Made by a program: the position numbers and the translations under genes
Origin: Tritonibacter litoralis
GTDB lineage: Bacteria > Pseudomonadota > Alphaproteobacteria > Rhodobacterales > Rhodobacteraceae
Length of the DNA: 64,000 nucleotides
Assembly (NCBI RefSeq): GCF_009496005.1
Contig: NZ_WIBF01000003.1
Span: forward strand, 248,001 to 312,000
Direction of reading: 5' to 3'
In this document: positions 1-9,690 of the stretch, piece after piece
Layout: every line of letters begins with the position of its first letter
Numbering within the stretch: position 1 is the first letter of the stretch
The notes under the pieces: generated by a model
Seen by the model: the letters and a program-made list of their open reading frames with translations, nothing else
Told to the model about the DNA's origin: nothing
Database searches by the model: none

Positions 1-952
1 TGTGGGGCGCTATATTGCGCGGCGCATGGCCAAGGAAGGCTGGCGGGTGCGCGTTGCGGTGCGTCGTCCCAACGAGGCAATGTATGTCAAACCCTATGGC
101 GTGCCGGGTCAGGTTGAGCCGGTTCTGTGCAATATCCGCGATGACGCTTCGGTGGCGTCGGTCATGGAAGGTGCTGATGCGGTTGTGAACTGCGTGGGCG
201 TTCTGAATGGCATTGGTAAGAACACGTTTGAAGCAGTGCATGCCAACGGGGCGGAGCGCATCGCGCGGATCTCTGCGCTGCAGGACATTCCTCAGATTGT
301 TCACATCTCGGCCATTGGCGCGGATGCTGAAAGCGACAGCGCCTATGCGCGGACCAAAGCCGCCGGCGAAGCGGCAGTTTTGGAACATCGCGCGGATGCG
401 ATCATTCTGCGCCCCTCGGTCATCTTTGGCACCGAAGACGCGTTCTTTAACCGATTTGGCGCGATGGCGCGTATGGCTCCGGTTCTGCCGATCGCGGGCG
501 GCAACACCAAGTTCCAGCCCGTGTTTGTGGATGACGTAGCCAAGGCCGCCGTTCTGGGCGCGCTGGGTCAGGCTGCGGCGGGCACCTATGAGCTGGGCGG
601 GCCCGAGGTTAAAACTTTCCGCGCTTTGATGGAACAAATGCTGGAGGTGATCCACCGCCGTGCGATCATTGTCTCGTTGCCGGGCATGGCCGCCGGCTTG
701 ATGGCATTTGGCTTTGACATGGTTCAGAAGTTCTCTGGCGGTCTGATCGAGAATAAGACATTGACCGTGGATCAGCTGCGGAACCTGAAGGTTGACAATG
801 TGGTCTCAGACGCGGCCAAGGGGTTTGCCGATCTGGGTATCCGCCCGGTGTCGCTGGCTTCAGTTCTTTCGGATTACCTGTGGAAATTCCGCCCCTCTGG
901 CCAATATGACGAGATGGTTGGATCCGCCCGCAATCTGCGTGGCGATCTCTAA
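1..952 (+). CDS. NAD(P)-binding SDR protein, NDUFA9/complex I-associated type (5' partial)
   Basis: The protein is cut by the window start: reading begins inside the N-terminal Rossmann fold, so the glycine-rich dinucleotide motif lies upstream. About 316 residues remain. They show a short-chain dehydrogenase-like fold with an NCVGVLNG segment after the third beta strand and HISAIGAD and YARTKAAGE in the place of the usual catalytic Ser and Tyr-x3-Lys. This pattern is typical of the NDUFA9-like family of alphaproteobacteria, which is thought to bind NADPH and associate with complex I; no complex I genes are nearby. A strong hairpin follows the stop. Family assignment is fairly sure, the role is inferred. 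Confidence 0.8.
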   Translation, partial: VGRYIARRMAKEGWRVRVAVRRPNEAMYVKPYGVPGQVEPVLCNIRDDASVASVMEGADAVVNCVGVLNGIGKNTFEAVHANGAERIARISALQDIPQIVHISAIGADAESDSAYARTKAAGEAAVLEHRADAIILRPSVIFGTEDAFFNRFGAMARMAPVLPIAGGNTKFQPVFVDDVAKAAVLGALGQAAAGTYELGGPEVKTFRALMEQMLEVIHRRAIIVSLPGMAAGLMAFGFDMVQKFSGGLIENKTLTVDQLRNLKVDNVVSDAAKGFADLGIRPVSLASVLSDYLWKFRPSGQYDEMVGSARNLRGDL

Positions 953-976
953 GGGCGCTCCCTCAGTTCAAATGAC

Positions 977-1006
977 AAAAGGCGCCCTTGGGCGCCTTTT
1001 CCTTTT
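977..1006. terminator. Bidirectional intrinsic terminator
   Basis: A near-perfect palindrome (AAAAGGCGCC, CTTG loop, GGCGCCTTTT) lies between two convergent genes, the SDR gene ending at 952 and uppP ending at 1020. A-rich and T-rich flanks allow it to work on both strands. Confidence 0.85.
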
Positions 1007-1019
1007 TTGGGATGTTCCA

Positions 1020-1826
1020 TCAGGCTGAGTAGGCAATGATCAGCAGAATGACACCCAGGATCACTCGGTAGATTACATAAGGCGTAAAGCTGACGCTGCG
1101 CAAAAGCCGCATCATCAGCACCAACGCCACCAGCGCCGAGGCAAAGGCCAGCGCCGCCGCAATGGCCGCGTCGCGGATAATGGCGGCATTGGCTTCGACG
1201 GCCATTTCCATGCCCAGCAGCAGGCCCGATGCGATGATTGTCGGGATCGACATCAACATGGCAATTTTGGCCCCGTCTTCGCGGGTATACCCCAATTGGC
1301 GCGCACCGGTGATGGTGATGCCAGACCGGGATGTCCCGGGGATCAGTGCCAGCATCTGCCACAGGCCCATAATCACGGCATCTTTGACGCCCCAGTCTCC
1401 CAGCTCTTTGCGGGTTGGGCCCCATTGGTCGGCGACATAAAGAACAATCCCAAACCCGAGCATGGTCCACCCAATTACGGCCATGGAGCGCAGCGCGTCG
1501 CTGAGGCCAGTAAAATGCAGGAAGGCTCCAAACAGAACGGTTGGGATTGTGGCGATGATCAGACCCAGCGCAAGCCGTGCGCCCGGCGTATCCGTGCGCC
1601 CACGTGCAAGTGTTGCAAGCCCCACCAAGCCGTCGCGGACGTCGCTCCAGAAATACATAACAACTGCAAATAATGTGCCGACATGTACAGCGACATCAAT
1701 AAGCTGGCCTTGATCATCCATGCCGGTGAGTTCCGGCAGCAGAATCAGATGTCCAGAGGACGAGATGGGAAGAAATTCGGTAATCCCCTGGATAACCGCG
1801 ACAATAAAGAGGTGAAACAAAGACAT
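1020..1826 (-). CDS. uppP: Undecaprenyl-diphosphatase UppP (BacA)
   Basis: Integral membrane phosphatase that recycles undecaprenyl diphosphate to the monophosphate carrier used for peptidoglycan and other envelope polymers. The 268-residue reading from the ATG at 1826 starts MSLFHLFIVAVIQGITEF and continues with the family motif EFLPISSSGHL (about residues 18-28). The second signature PGTSRSG is in the middle of the protein, and several hydrophobic helices fill the rest. The open frame runs upstream to 1964, but the extra residues are charged and unlike the family, so the start at 1826 is preferred. Transcribed alone, convergent with the SDR gene and divergent from gltD. Confidence 0.95.
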   Translation of the reverse strand: MSLFHLFIVAVIQGITEFLPISSSGHLILLPELTGMDDQGQLIDVAVHVGTLFAVVMYFWSDVRDGLVGLATLARGRTDTPGARLALGLIIATIPTVLFGAFLHFTGLSDALRSMAVIGWTMLGFGIVLYVADQWGPTRKELGDWGVKDAVIMGLWQMLALIPGTSRSGITITGARQLGYTREDGAKIAMLMSIPTIIASGLLLGMEMAVEANAAIIRDAAIAAALAFASALVALVLMMRLLRSVSFTPYVIYRVILGVILLIIAYSA

Positions 1827-1901
1827 GGGGGTTTCCGTCGGAGATAAACTGATACGAGTTCTATGGACTGTGTATAAGTCACTGGGATGAAAAGGAAGTC
1901 T

Positions 1902-1988
1902 CTCAATTGAGTCCGAATCGGACCTAAAACTTCTGTACATCCTCGTGAATCTGGGTATGACCAAGGTAACGAACGACCTAAAAGGTCA
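1902..1988. promoter_or_regulatory. Cluster of short palindromes in the uppP-gltD intergenic region
   Basis: Three inverted repeats occur within 90 bp: CTCAATTGAG at 1902-1911, GTCCGAATCGGAC at 1911-1923, and GACCTAAAAGGTC at 1976-1988. They lie between the divergent starts of uppP (1826) and gltD (2061), where operators would be expected. No convincing -35/-10 pair was recognised, so the regulator is unknown. Confidence 0.3.
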
Positions 1989-2060
1989 GCAAGGTTTACC
2001 AATAATCGCTACGCTCTGAGATATCCGGTTTTGGAGCTAGCCAAGAAGGAGTTCTTAGCT

Positions 2061-3503
2061 GTGGCCAAGCAACCGATGCTCAAATTCGTGCAGATCGACC
2101 GCGACATGCCCGAAAAGCGAACCGCTGAAGAACGCAGAGAAGATTTCGACGAGATCTATGCAGAGTTTGCTGCAGCCAAAGCAGAAGAGCAGGCCAGCCG
2201 CTGCAGCCAATGCGGTGTGCCTTATTGCCAGTCGCACTGCCCGTTGCACAATAATATCCCAGATTGGCTGCGTTTGACCGCAACAGGCCGTCTGGAAGAG
2301 GCTTATGTCACCAGCCAGTCCACCAATACCTTCCCAGAGATCTGTGGCCGCATTTGCCCGCAGGACCGTTTGTGCGAAGGCAATTGTGTGATCGAACAGT
2401 CCGGCCACGGCACTGTCACCATTGGCGCGGTTGAAAAATACATCACCGACACGGCCTGGGAAAAAGGATGGGTCAAGCCTGCGGCTCCTCTGGCAGAACG
2501 CTCAGAATCCGTTGGTATCATCGGCGCGGGTCCTGGTGGTCTGGCCGCAGCGGATATGCTGCGCAAAGCAGGCGTACAGGTCACGGTTTATGACCGTTAT
2601 GACCGTGCTGGCGGTTTGCTGACTTATGGCATTCCGGGCTTTAAACTGGAAAAAGACGTGGTCATGCGCCGCAACAAGCTGTTGGAAGACGGCGGCGTAA
2701 CCTTTGTGATGAACTGCAACATCGGTGAGGATATCTCGTTCGAGGAGATCCGCGCAAAGCATGATGCCGTGGTTATCGCCACCGGCGTGTATAAATCCCG
2801 CGATCTGGCGATGCCGGGTTCTGGCGCGACAGGGATCGTCAAGGCGATCGATTTCCTGACCGTGTCGAACAAGGCTTCAAACTTTGGCGACAGCATTCCG
2901 GAATTCGAAGATGGCACGCTGAACGCCGAAGGTAAGAAGGTCGTCGTGATCGGTGGTGGTGACACAGCCATGGATTGCGTACGTACATCGATCCGTCAGG
3001 GCGCGACCTCGGTCAAATGTCTCTATCGCCGGGACAAGGCCAATATGCCGGGTTCGCAACGCGAAGTGCAAAATGCCGAAGAAGAAGGCGTGATCTTTGA
3101 ATGGCTTTCGGCTCCCAAAGGGTTCACCGATGCCGACGGCAAGGTTGCAGGCGTGATGGTGCAGCGGATGCGTTTGGGGCAACCTGATGCCTCTGGCCGT
3201 CAGGCCCCTGAGGTGATCGAAGGCGCGGATTACGTCGAAGAGGCGGATCTGGTGATCAAAGCGCTGGGTTTTGAACCCGAAGAGCTGCCGACCCTGTGGA
3301 ACCAGCCGGACCTGCCAGTCACGCGTTGGGGCACAATCAAAGCCGAATTCCTGACCGGTGCGACCGAGATGGACGGCGTCTATGCCGTTGGTGACATCGT
3401 ACGCGGTGCATCGCTGGTGGTCTGGGCGATCAAGGACGGGCGTGATTGCGCCAATGCGATCCTGGAACGTTTCGGCGCTGCCACAGCCGTTGCGGCCGAG
3501 TAA
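2061..3503 (+). CDS. gltD: Glutamate synthase (NADPH), small/beta subunit
   Basis: Supplies electrons from NADPH to the large subunit for conversion of glutamine plus 2-oxoglutarate to two glutamates. The GTG start at 2061 is chosen because AAGGAG lies at 2046-2051 and the protein then begins MAKQPMLKFVQIDRDMPEKR, like relatives; an upstream TTG at 2031 has no such support. The 480-residue protein has an N-terminal iron-sulfur region with C48, C51, C56 and C60 and a second Cys set near residue 110 (CGRICPQDRLCEGNC). An FAD motif (IIGAGPGGLAAADML) and an NADPH motif (VIGGGDTAMDC) follow. It is first in an operon with gltB, 77 bp downstream. Confidence 0.96.
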   Translation: MAKQPMLKFVQIDRDMPEKRTAEERREDFDEIYAEFAAAKAEEQASRCSQCGVPYCQSHCPLHNNIPDWLRLTATGRLEEAYVTSQSTNTFPEICGRICPQDRLCEGNCVIEQSGHGTVTIGAVEKYITDTAWEKGWVKPAAPLAERSESVGIIGAGPGGLAAADMLRKAGVQVTVYDRYDRAGGLLTYGIPGFKLEKDVVMRRNKLLEDGGVTFVMNCNIGEDISFEEIRAKHDAVVIATGVYKSRDLAMPGSGATGIVKAIDFLTVSNKASNFGDSIPEFEDGTLNAEGKKVVVIGGGDTAMDCVRTSIRQGATSVKCLYRRDKANMPGSQREVQNAEEEGVIFEWLSAPKGFTDADGKVAGVMVQRMRLGQPDASGRQAPEVIEGADYVEEADLVIKALGFEPEELPTLWNQPDLPVTRWGTIKAEFLTGATEMDGVYAVGDIVRGASLVVWAIKDGRDCANAILERFGAATAVAAE

Positions 3504-3580
3504 TCCAAACAACATCCCAACCAGCGGCATGTGCGCCCCCAAACGGGTGAGGCGCCGCCGCCTGACAGAGGTACAGATAT

Positions 3581-6500
3581 ATGACCAAATATGATGCAGA
3601 ATGGGTCCGCGCCGAAGAAGCCAAGCGCAAGTGGATGGCGGAGAACGGTCTTTACGCTGAAGCAGAAGAGCATTCTTCCTGTGGTGTGGGCCTTGTGGTG
3701 TCCATCGATGGCAAGAAAAGCCGCAAGGTGGTTGAGGCCGGGATCGAAGCGCTCAAGGCGATCTGGCATCGCGGTGCGGTGGACGCAGATGGTAAAACCG
3801 GCGACGGCGCTGGCATCCACGTTCAGATCCCGGAAGAGTTCTTTTACGATCAGATCAAACGCACAGGCCACGAGCCGCGCACCGATGAACGTGTGGCCGT
3901 CGGTCAGGTCTTTTTGCCGCGGACGGATTTTGGGGCTCAGGAAACCTGCCGGACCATCGTCGAAAGCGAAGTTCTGCGCATGGGTTACTACATCTATGGC
4001 TGGCGCCATGTGCCGGTGGATGTCAGCTGCCTGGGTGAAAAAGCAAACGCCACCCGTCCCGAGATTGAGCAGATCCTGATCTCAAACTCTAAAGGAGTGG
4101 ATGAGGAAACCTTTGAGCGTGAGCTTTATGTAATCCGCCGTCGCATCGAAAAGGCGGCCGCAGCTGCCCAAGTGGGTGAGCTGTATATCGCCTCGCTGTC
4201 TTGCCGCTCGATCATCTACAAAGGCATGATGCTGGCGGAGCAGGTTGCGGTCTTCTACCCCGATCTGATGGATGAGCGGTTTGAATCCGCTTTTGCGCTG
4301 TATCACCAGCGGTATTCCACCAACACCTTCCCGCAGTGGTGGCTTGCGCAGCCGTTCCGCATGTTGGCCCACAACGGTGAGATCAACACGCTGAAAGGCA
4401 ACCTAAACTGGATGAAAAGCCATGAGATCCGCATGGCATCTGCATCCTTTGGCGACCATGCGGAAGATATCAAGCCGATTGTGGCCTCTGGCTCTTCTGA
4501 CTCTGCTGCGTTGGATTCGGTGTTTGAGGTTCTGGTGCGTGCAGGCCGCTCGGCTCCAATGGCAAAAACCATGCTGGTGCCCGAAAGCTGGTCGAAGCAG
4601 GCGCTGGAGCTGCCGCAAGCCTGGCGTGACATGTATTCCTACTGCAACTCGGTCATGGAACCCTGGGATGGCCCGGCCGCGCTGGCGATGACCGACGGCC
4701 GCTGGGTCTGCGCGGGTCTGGACCGCAACGGTCTGCGTCCGATGCGTTATGTGGTGACGGGCGATGGTCTGGTGATCGCAGGTTCTGAGACCGGTATGGT
4801 GTCGATAGATGAAGCCCACGTCGTCGAAAAGGGCGCGCTGGGCCCCGGTCAGATGTTGGCCGTGGATATGAAAAAGGGCAAGCTGTTCCACGACACTGAG
4901 ATCAAGAACAAGCTGTCGCGCGCGCTGCCGTTTGGCGAGTGGGTTGAAAAGATCAACGATGTGGATGCGTCGCTGGCAGAGGTGACGGAACAGCCGCTGT
5001 TCCAAGGCGAGGAGCTGCGCCGCCGTCAGGTCGCGGCAGGCTATACCATCGAAGAGCTGGAACAGATCCTGTCGCCGATGGCCGAAGATGGCAAGGAATC
5101 GCTGGCCTCTATGGGGGATGACACCCCGTCTGCGGTTCTGTCGAAAATGTATCGCCCGCTCAGCCATTTCTTTCGCCAGAACTTTAGCCAGGTCACCAAC
5201 CCACCAATCGACAGTTTGCGCGAATACCGGGTGATGTCCTTGAAAACTCGGTTCGGTAACCTCAAGAACGTGCTGGACGAAGACAGCTCGCAGACCGAGA
5301 TCATCGTGCTCGAAAGCCCGTTTGTGGGCAACGCGCAGTGGGCCAAGTTGGTAGAGCAGTTTAACGCGCCGCTGGTTGAGATCGACTGTACCTTTGAACC
5401 CGGCCAAGCGGCGCTGAACGCGGGTCTGGCGCGTATTCGTGCTGAGGCCGAAGAGGCCGTGCGCTCTGGTGCGGGACATATCGTTCTGACGGATCAGCAT
5501 TCCAACGGCGACAAAATTGCGATGCCGATGATCCTTGCCACCTCGGCGGTGCACTCGCATCTGACCCGCAAGGGGCTGCGCACCTTCTGCTCGCTCAACG
5601 TGCGGTCTGCGGAGTGTATCGACCCGCATTACTTTGCGGTTCTGATCGGCTGTGGCGCGACCGTTGTGAATGCCTATCTTGCCGAGGATTCGCTGGCAGA
5701 TCGTATCGAACGCGGCCTGCTGGACGGCTCTTTGACCGAAAACGTTGCCCGCTTCCGCGAGGCTGTGGATCAGGGTCTGTTGAAGATCATGGCCAAGATG
5801 GGGATTTCGGTGATTTCCTCTTATCGTGGTGGTCTGAACTTTGAGGCCGTGGGCCTCAGCCGTGCGATGGTTGCCGAATACTTCCCGGGCATGACTTCGC
5901 GGATTTCCGGCATCGGTATCCACGGCATCCAGAAAAAAGCTGAAGAGATCCATGCAAAGGGTTGGACTTCGGCAGAAGGCGTGCTGCCAATTGGTGGTTT
6001 CTACAAGGCGCGCAAATCCGGTGAGACCCACGCTTGGGAGGCCACGTCAATGCATATGATGCAGATGGCGTGTAACCGCGCGTCGTTTGAGATGTGGAAG
6101 CAATACTCGGCCAAGATGCAATCCAATCCGCCGATCCATTTGCGGGACCTGTTGGACATCAAAGCCATCGGCAAGCCTGTGCCGCTGGAAGAAGTGGAAT
6201 CGATCACCTCAATCCGGAAGCGGTTTGTGACACCAGGCATGTCGCTGGGGGCACTCAGCCCCGAAGCGCACAAGACCCTGAACGTTGCGATGAACCGGAT
6301 TGGCGCCAAGTCTGACTCAGGCGAAGGCGGCGAAGATCCAGCGCACTTCCACCCAGAGCCCAATGGCGACAATCCGTCGGCCAAGATCAAACAGGTGGCG
6401 TCGGGCCGTTTTGGTGTAACCGCGGAATATCTGAACCAGTGTGAAGAGCTGGAGATCAAAGTCGCCCAGGGTGCAAAACCGGGTGAAGGTGGCCAGCTGC

Positions 6501-8113
6501 CGGGCATGAAGGTCACCGATTTGATTGCACGTCTGCGTCACTCCACCAAAGGTGTGACCCTGATCTCGCCGCCGCCGCACCACGATATCTACTCTATCGA
6601 GGATCTGGCGCAGCTGATCTATGACCTGAAGCAGATCAACCCGCGTTGTAAGGTGACCGTGAAACTGGTGGCGTCCTCGGGTGTTGGCACCATCGCAGCA
6701 GGTGTGGCCAAGGCCAAGGCAGACGTCATCCTGATCTCGGGCCACAATGGTGGCACCGGTGCGTCGCCTGCGACTTCGATCAAATATGCTGGTCTGCCAT
6801 GGGAAATGGGTCTGACCGAGGCGCATCAGGTTCTGTCGATGAACAACCTGCGTGGCCGTGTGACCCTGCGGACCGACGGTGGTTTGCGCACAGGCCGTGA
6901 CATCGTGATGGCAGCCATGCTTGGGGCCGAAGAGTACGGCATCGGTACTGCCGCCTTGATCGCGATGGGCTGTATCATGGTGCGCCAGTGTCAGTCGAAC
7001 ACCTGCCCGGTGGGTGTCTGCACCCAGGACGAAGCGCTGCGCGGTAAGTTCACCGGCAACGCCGACAAAGTTGTGAACCTCATCACTTTCTACGCACAAG
7101 AAGTGCGGGAAATCCTTGCCTCGATCGGTGCGCGGTCGCTGGACGAGGTGATCGGTCGTGCGGATCTGTTGGCGCAGGTTTCACGTGGATCAGCGCATCT
7201 GGATGATTTGGACCTCAATCCGATGCTGATCACCGTCGATGGGGCGCACAACATCGTCTACAACCGCGACAAGGACCGTAACGCGGTTCCGGATACGCTG
7301 GATGCGGAAATCGTCCAGGATGCTGCGCGCTTCCTCAAAGAAGGCGAAAAGATGCAGCTGTCCTATGCGGTTCAGAACACCCACCGCACCGTCGGCACCC
7401 GCACCTCAAGCCACATTGTCCAAAACTTTGGCATGCGCAATACGCTGCAGCCCGATCACCTGACTGTGAAACTGCAAGGGTCTGCCGGTCAGTCTCTGGG
7501 AGCCTTTGCGGCACCTGGCCTGAAACTGGAAGTTTCCGGTGACGCCAATGACTATGTGGGCAAAGGTCTTTCAGGTGGCATCATCACTGTGCGCCCGCCG
7601 CAGATCAGCCCGCTGACGGCAAGTGAGAACACAATTGTCGGAAACACTGTGCTTTACGGTGCAACGGACGGGTATCTTTTCGCAGCGGGTCGCGCAGGTG
7701 AACGATTTGCCGTGCGGAACTCTGGCGCAAAGGTTGTTGTCGAAGGTTGCGGATCCAACGGTTGTGAATACATGACTGGCGGGGTTGCCGTGATCCTGGG
7801 GTCCATCGGTGCCAATTTTGGTGCCGGTATGACCGGGGGGATGGCTTACCTCTATGATCCAGAGGCTCAGGCCGAAGCGCTGATGAACATGGAATCGCTT
7901 GTTCTGTGCCAGGTGACTGTTGCCCACTGGGAAGCAGAACTGAAGACACTGGTCGAACAGCATTTAAAGGAAACCGGAAGCCGAAAAGCAGCAGAAATAT
8001 TGCAAAACTGGGACAATGAAAAATTTAACTTCCTCCAGGTTTGCCCCAAAGAGATGCTGAACAAGCTGCCCCATCCGCTATCGCTGGAGGATGCGGTCAT
8101 CCCGGCCGAATAA
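3581..8113 (+). CDS. gltB: Glutamate synthase, large/alpha subunit
   Basis: The 1510-residue large subunit of NADPH-GOGAT. The N-terminal class-II glutamine amidotransferase domain has its catalytic cysteine at C34 (HSSCGVGLV), so a 33-residue propeptide must be removed to expose it. The central and FMN-binding synthase domains follow, with the GAKSDSGEGGED and SGHNGGTGASP segments. The 3Fe-4S motif CIMVRQCQSNTCPVG lies near residues 1130-1145, and the C-terminal beta-helix GXGXG domain is at about 1230-1480 (GCGSNGCEYMTGG). Length and order match the bacterial family. It is the second gene of gltD-gltB and is followed by an intrinsic terminator. Confidence 0.97.
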   Translation: MTKYDAEWVRAEEAKRKWMAENGLYAEAEEHSSCGVGLVVSIDGKKSRKVVEAGIEALKAIWHRGAVDADGKTGDGAGIHVQIPEEFFYDQIKRTGHEPRTDERVAVGQVFLPRTDFGAQETCRTIVESEVLRMGYYIYGWRHVPVDVSCLGEKANATRPEIEQILISNSKGVDEETFERELYVIRRRIEKAAAAAQVGELYIASLSCRSIIYKGMMLAEQVAVFYPDLMDERFESAFALYHQRYSTNTFPQWWLAQPFRMLAHNGEINTLKGNLNWMKSHEIRMASASFGDHAEDIKPIVASGSSDSAALDSVFEVLVRAGRSAPMAKTMLVPESWSKQALELPQAWRDMYSYCNSVMEPWDGPAALAMTDGRWVCAGLDRNGLRPMRYVVTGDGLVIAGSETGMVSIDEAHVVEKGALGPGQMLAVDMKKGKLFHDTEIKNKLSRALPFGEWVEKINDVDASLAEVTEQPLFQGEELRRRQVAAGYTIEELEQILSPMAEDGKESLASMGDDTPSAVLSKMYRPLSHFFRQNFSQVTNPPIDSLREYRVMSLKTRFGNLKNVLDEDSSQTEIIVLESPFVGNAQWAKLVEQFNAPLVEIDCTFEPGQAALNAGLARIRAEAEEAVRSGAGHIVLTDQHSNGDKIAMPMILATSAVHSHLTRKGLRTFCSLNVRSAECIDPHYFAVLIGCGATVVNAYLAEDSLADRIERGLLDGSLTENVARFREAVDQGLLKIMAKMGISVISSYRGGLNFEAVGLSRAMVAEYFPGMTSRISGIGIHGIQKKAEEIHAKGWTSAEGVLPIGGFYKARKSGETHAWEATSMHMMQMACNRASFEMWKQYSAKMQSNPPIHLRDLLDIKAIGKPVPLEEVESITSIRKRFVTPGMSLGALSPEAHKTLNVAMNRIGAKSDSGEGGEDPAHFHPEPNGDNPSAKIKQVASGRFGVTAEYLNQCEELEIKVAQGAKPGEGGQLPGMKVTDLIARLRHSTKGVTLISPPPHHDIYSIEDLAQLIYDLKQINPRCKVTVKLVASSGVGTIAAGVAKAKADVILISGHNGGTGASPATSIKYAGLPWEMGLTEAHQVLSMNNLRGRVTLRTDGGLRTGRDIVMAAMLGAEEYGIGTAALIAMGCIMVRQCQSNTCPVGVCTQDEALRGKFTGNADKVVNLITFYAQEVREILASIGARSLDEVIGRADLLAQVSRGSAHLDDLDLNPMLITVDGAHNIVYNRDKDRNAVPDTLDAEIVQDAARFLKEGEKMQLSYAVQNTHRTVGTRTSSHIVQNFGMRNTLQPDHLTVKLQGSAGQSLGAFAAPGLKLEVSGDANDYVGKGLSGGIITVRPPQISPLTASENTIVGNTVLYGATDGYLFAAGRAGERFAVRNSGAKVVVEGCGSNGCEYMTGGVAVILGSIGANFGAGMTGGMAYLYDPEAQAEALMNMESLVLCQVTVAHWEAELKTLVEQHLKETGSRKAAEILQNWDNEKFNFLQVCPKEMLNKLPHPLSLEDAVIPAE

Positions 8114-8138
8114 AAGAGATCAAAGAATCCCCAACTGG

Positions 8139-8175
8139 ACCCGCAGGCAAAAAACCTGCGGGTTATTTTTTCTCC
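8139..8175 (+). terminator. Intrinsic terminator after gltB
   Basis: Nine-pair stem ACCCGCAGG / CCTGCGGGT with an A-rich loop at 8139-8163, followed by a T-rich tail (TATTTTTTTCT). It sits 25 bp after the gltB stop. Confidence 0.85.
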
Positions 8176-8222
8176 TGAAACAGCCCTTGGACCCTTGGCG
8201 TTCACTGTTTTATAGATTGAGC

Positions 8223-8951
8223 ATGGCAGTTCAGGCACGTCGCAAGCAGAAATCATCCAAAGCCACGAGACGTCGGTTCCAGCCGATCGCCTGGTTGCGA
8301 CGTTGGCTGTTGCGTCTGGTGTTTGGAAGTATTGTAGCAACCGTTGCGTTGGTTCTGCTGTATTCCGTAGTCAACCCGCCCATAACCCATACGATTTGGT
8401 CCGAGAAACGCCGCCTGGGTGATGTGGATCGTGAATGGGTTCCCATTGAACATATCAGCCCGGTGCTTGTGCGGTCTGTTGTGGCTGCAGAAGACGCCAA
8501 TTACTGCCAGCATTGGGGCTTTGACCTGAAGGCGATCCAGTCTGCTCTGCAGGACGGCGGCCAGCGCGGGGGATCCAGCCTGTCGCAACAAGTCGTCAAA
8601 AACGTGTTCCTGTGGCAGCATCGCAGCTGGTTTCGCAAAGCAGTTGAAACGTTGCTGACGCCTCTGGTTGAGGCGACCTGGAGCAAACGGCGGATTTTGG
8701 AAGTTTATTTGAATGTTGCTGAAACCGACGAAGGTGTTTTTGGCGTTGAAGCGGGCGCGCGCAAGTATTTTGGCAAAGGCCCAGATGAGCTGTCGGCGCG
8801 TGAAGCTGCGCTTTTGGCGGCTGTTTTACCCAATCCCAAGGCACGCTCTGCGGCGCGGCCAAGCGCATCCTTGCAGCGTCGTGCGGAACGGATTGCCGAT
8901 GGGGCCGCCACGATCCGCGCAGATGGTCGATCTGCGTGTTTCGAGGATTGA
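8223..8951 (+). CDS. mtgA: Monofunctional peptidoglycan glycosyltransferase MtgA
   Basis: Polymerises lipid II into glycan strands at the outer face of the inner membrane. The 242-residue reading from ATG 8223 has a basic N terminus, one membrane segment (about residues 32-52) and a GT51 domain. Family motifs visible are VVAAEDANYCQHWGFD with the catalytic glutamate, GGSSLSQQVVKN, and KRRILEVYLNVAE. Length fits the family. The start is placed after the gltB terminator because the open frame upstream runs through it. It precedes a gene for a GST-fold cell-division protein, which suggests a common theme of septal wall synthesis. Confidence 0.93.
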   Translation: MAVQARRKQKSSKATRRRFQPIAWLRRWLLRLVFGSIVATVALVLLYSVVNPPITHTIWSEKRRLGDVDREWVPIEHISPVLVRSVVAAEDANYCQHWGFDLKAIQSALQDGGQRGGSSLSQQVVKNVFLWQHRSWFRKAVETLLTPLVEATWSKRRILEVYLNVAETDEGVFGVEAGARKYFGKGPDELSAREAALLAAVLPNPKARSAARPSASLQRRAERIADGAATIRADGRSACFED

Positions 8952-9015
8952 ATCTTTTGCCCGATTTGGGCATCTGTGCAAAGGTTCTCACATCGCATAT
9001 TTGGAGTTTGCTTAG

Positions 9016-9681
9016 GTGGCCCGCCTTTATCACGTTCCGCTCTCACCTTTCTGTCGAAAGGTCCGACTGTCGCTGGCAGAAAAAAAGATCGAAGTTGAGC
9101 TGATCGAGGAACGCTATTGGGAGCAGGATCCCGATTTTTTGCGTCGCAACCCAGCGGGCAAAGTGCCGGTGCTGCGGCTGGATGGTATGATCTTGACCGA
9201 AAGTGCAGCAATCTGCGAATACATTGAAGAGACCCGACCGGAGCCTTCCCTGATGCCAAAGGACGCTGAAACCCGTGCGGAAATCCGGCGTTTGGTAGGA
9301 TGGTTTGATGACAAGTTCCATCAAGAGGTCACCTCGAAACTGCTGTATGAGCGGGTGAACAAGAAGGTGACGGGTGAAGGATACCCGGACAGTAAAAATG
9401 TCAAAGCCGGTGCAAAGGCGATCAAGTATCATTTGGATTACATGGCCTGGTTGCTGGATCATCGCCGGTGGCTTGCGGGAGACCAGATGACGTTGGCGGA
9501 TTTTGCGGCTGCCGCGCATCTGTCCTGTTTGGATTACATTTCGGATGTGGACTGGAATCGCTCGGCCGCGGTCAAGGATTGGTACGCCAAGATCAAGTCA
9601 CGCCCGGCGTTCCGTTCGATCCTGGCGGATCAGATTGCGGGCTTCCGCCCACCGCCCCATTACGCCGATCTCGATTTCTGA
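9016..9681 (+). CDS. fzlA: GST-fold protein, FzlA-like (FtsZ-associated cell division factor)
   Basis: A 221-residue glutathione S-transferase-fold protein with an N-terminal thioredoxin-like half ([13 protein letters not shown], then [11 protein letters not shown] and [11 protein letters not shown]) and an alpha-helical C-terminal half. The EERYWEQDP segment with W35 and the extreme C terminus [10 protein letters not shown] are like Caulobacter FzlA, where from memory the equivalent Trp and a C-terminal Asp are needed for FtsZ binding. In Caulobacter FzlA curves FtsZ filaments and helps activate septal wall synthesis. It starts with GTG. The neighbour mtgA makes glycan, which fits. An ordinary GST cannot be excluded, but the conserved tail argues against it. 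Confidence 0.8.
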   Translation: MARLYHVPLSPFCRKVRLSLAEKKIEVELIEERYWEQDPDFLRRNPAGKVPVLRLDGMILTESAAICEYIEETRPEPSLMPKDAETRAEIRRLVGWFDDKFHQEVTSKLLYERVNKKVTGEGYPDSKNVKAGAKAIKYHLDYMAWLLDHRRWLAGDQMTLADFAAAAHLSCLDYISDVDWNRSAAVKDWYAKIKSRPAFRSILADQIAGFRPPPHYADLDF

Positions 9682-9690
9682 TAGGGTATT

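Noticed and set aside
4403-6031. A 542-codon open frame on the minus strand
   Set aside because: It lies fully inside gltB, has a low-complexity His/Gln/Arg-rich product and no recognisable motif. It is a shadow of a G+C-rich gene.
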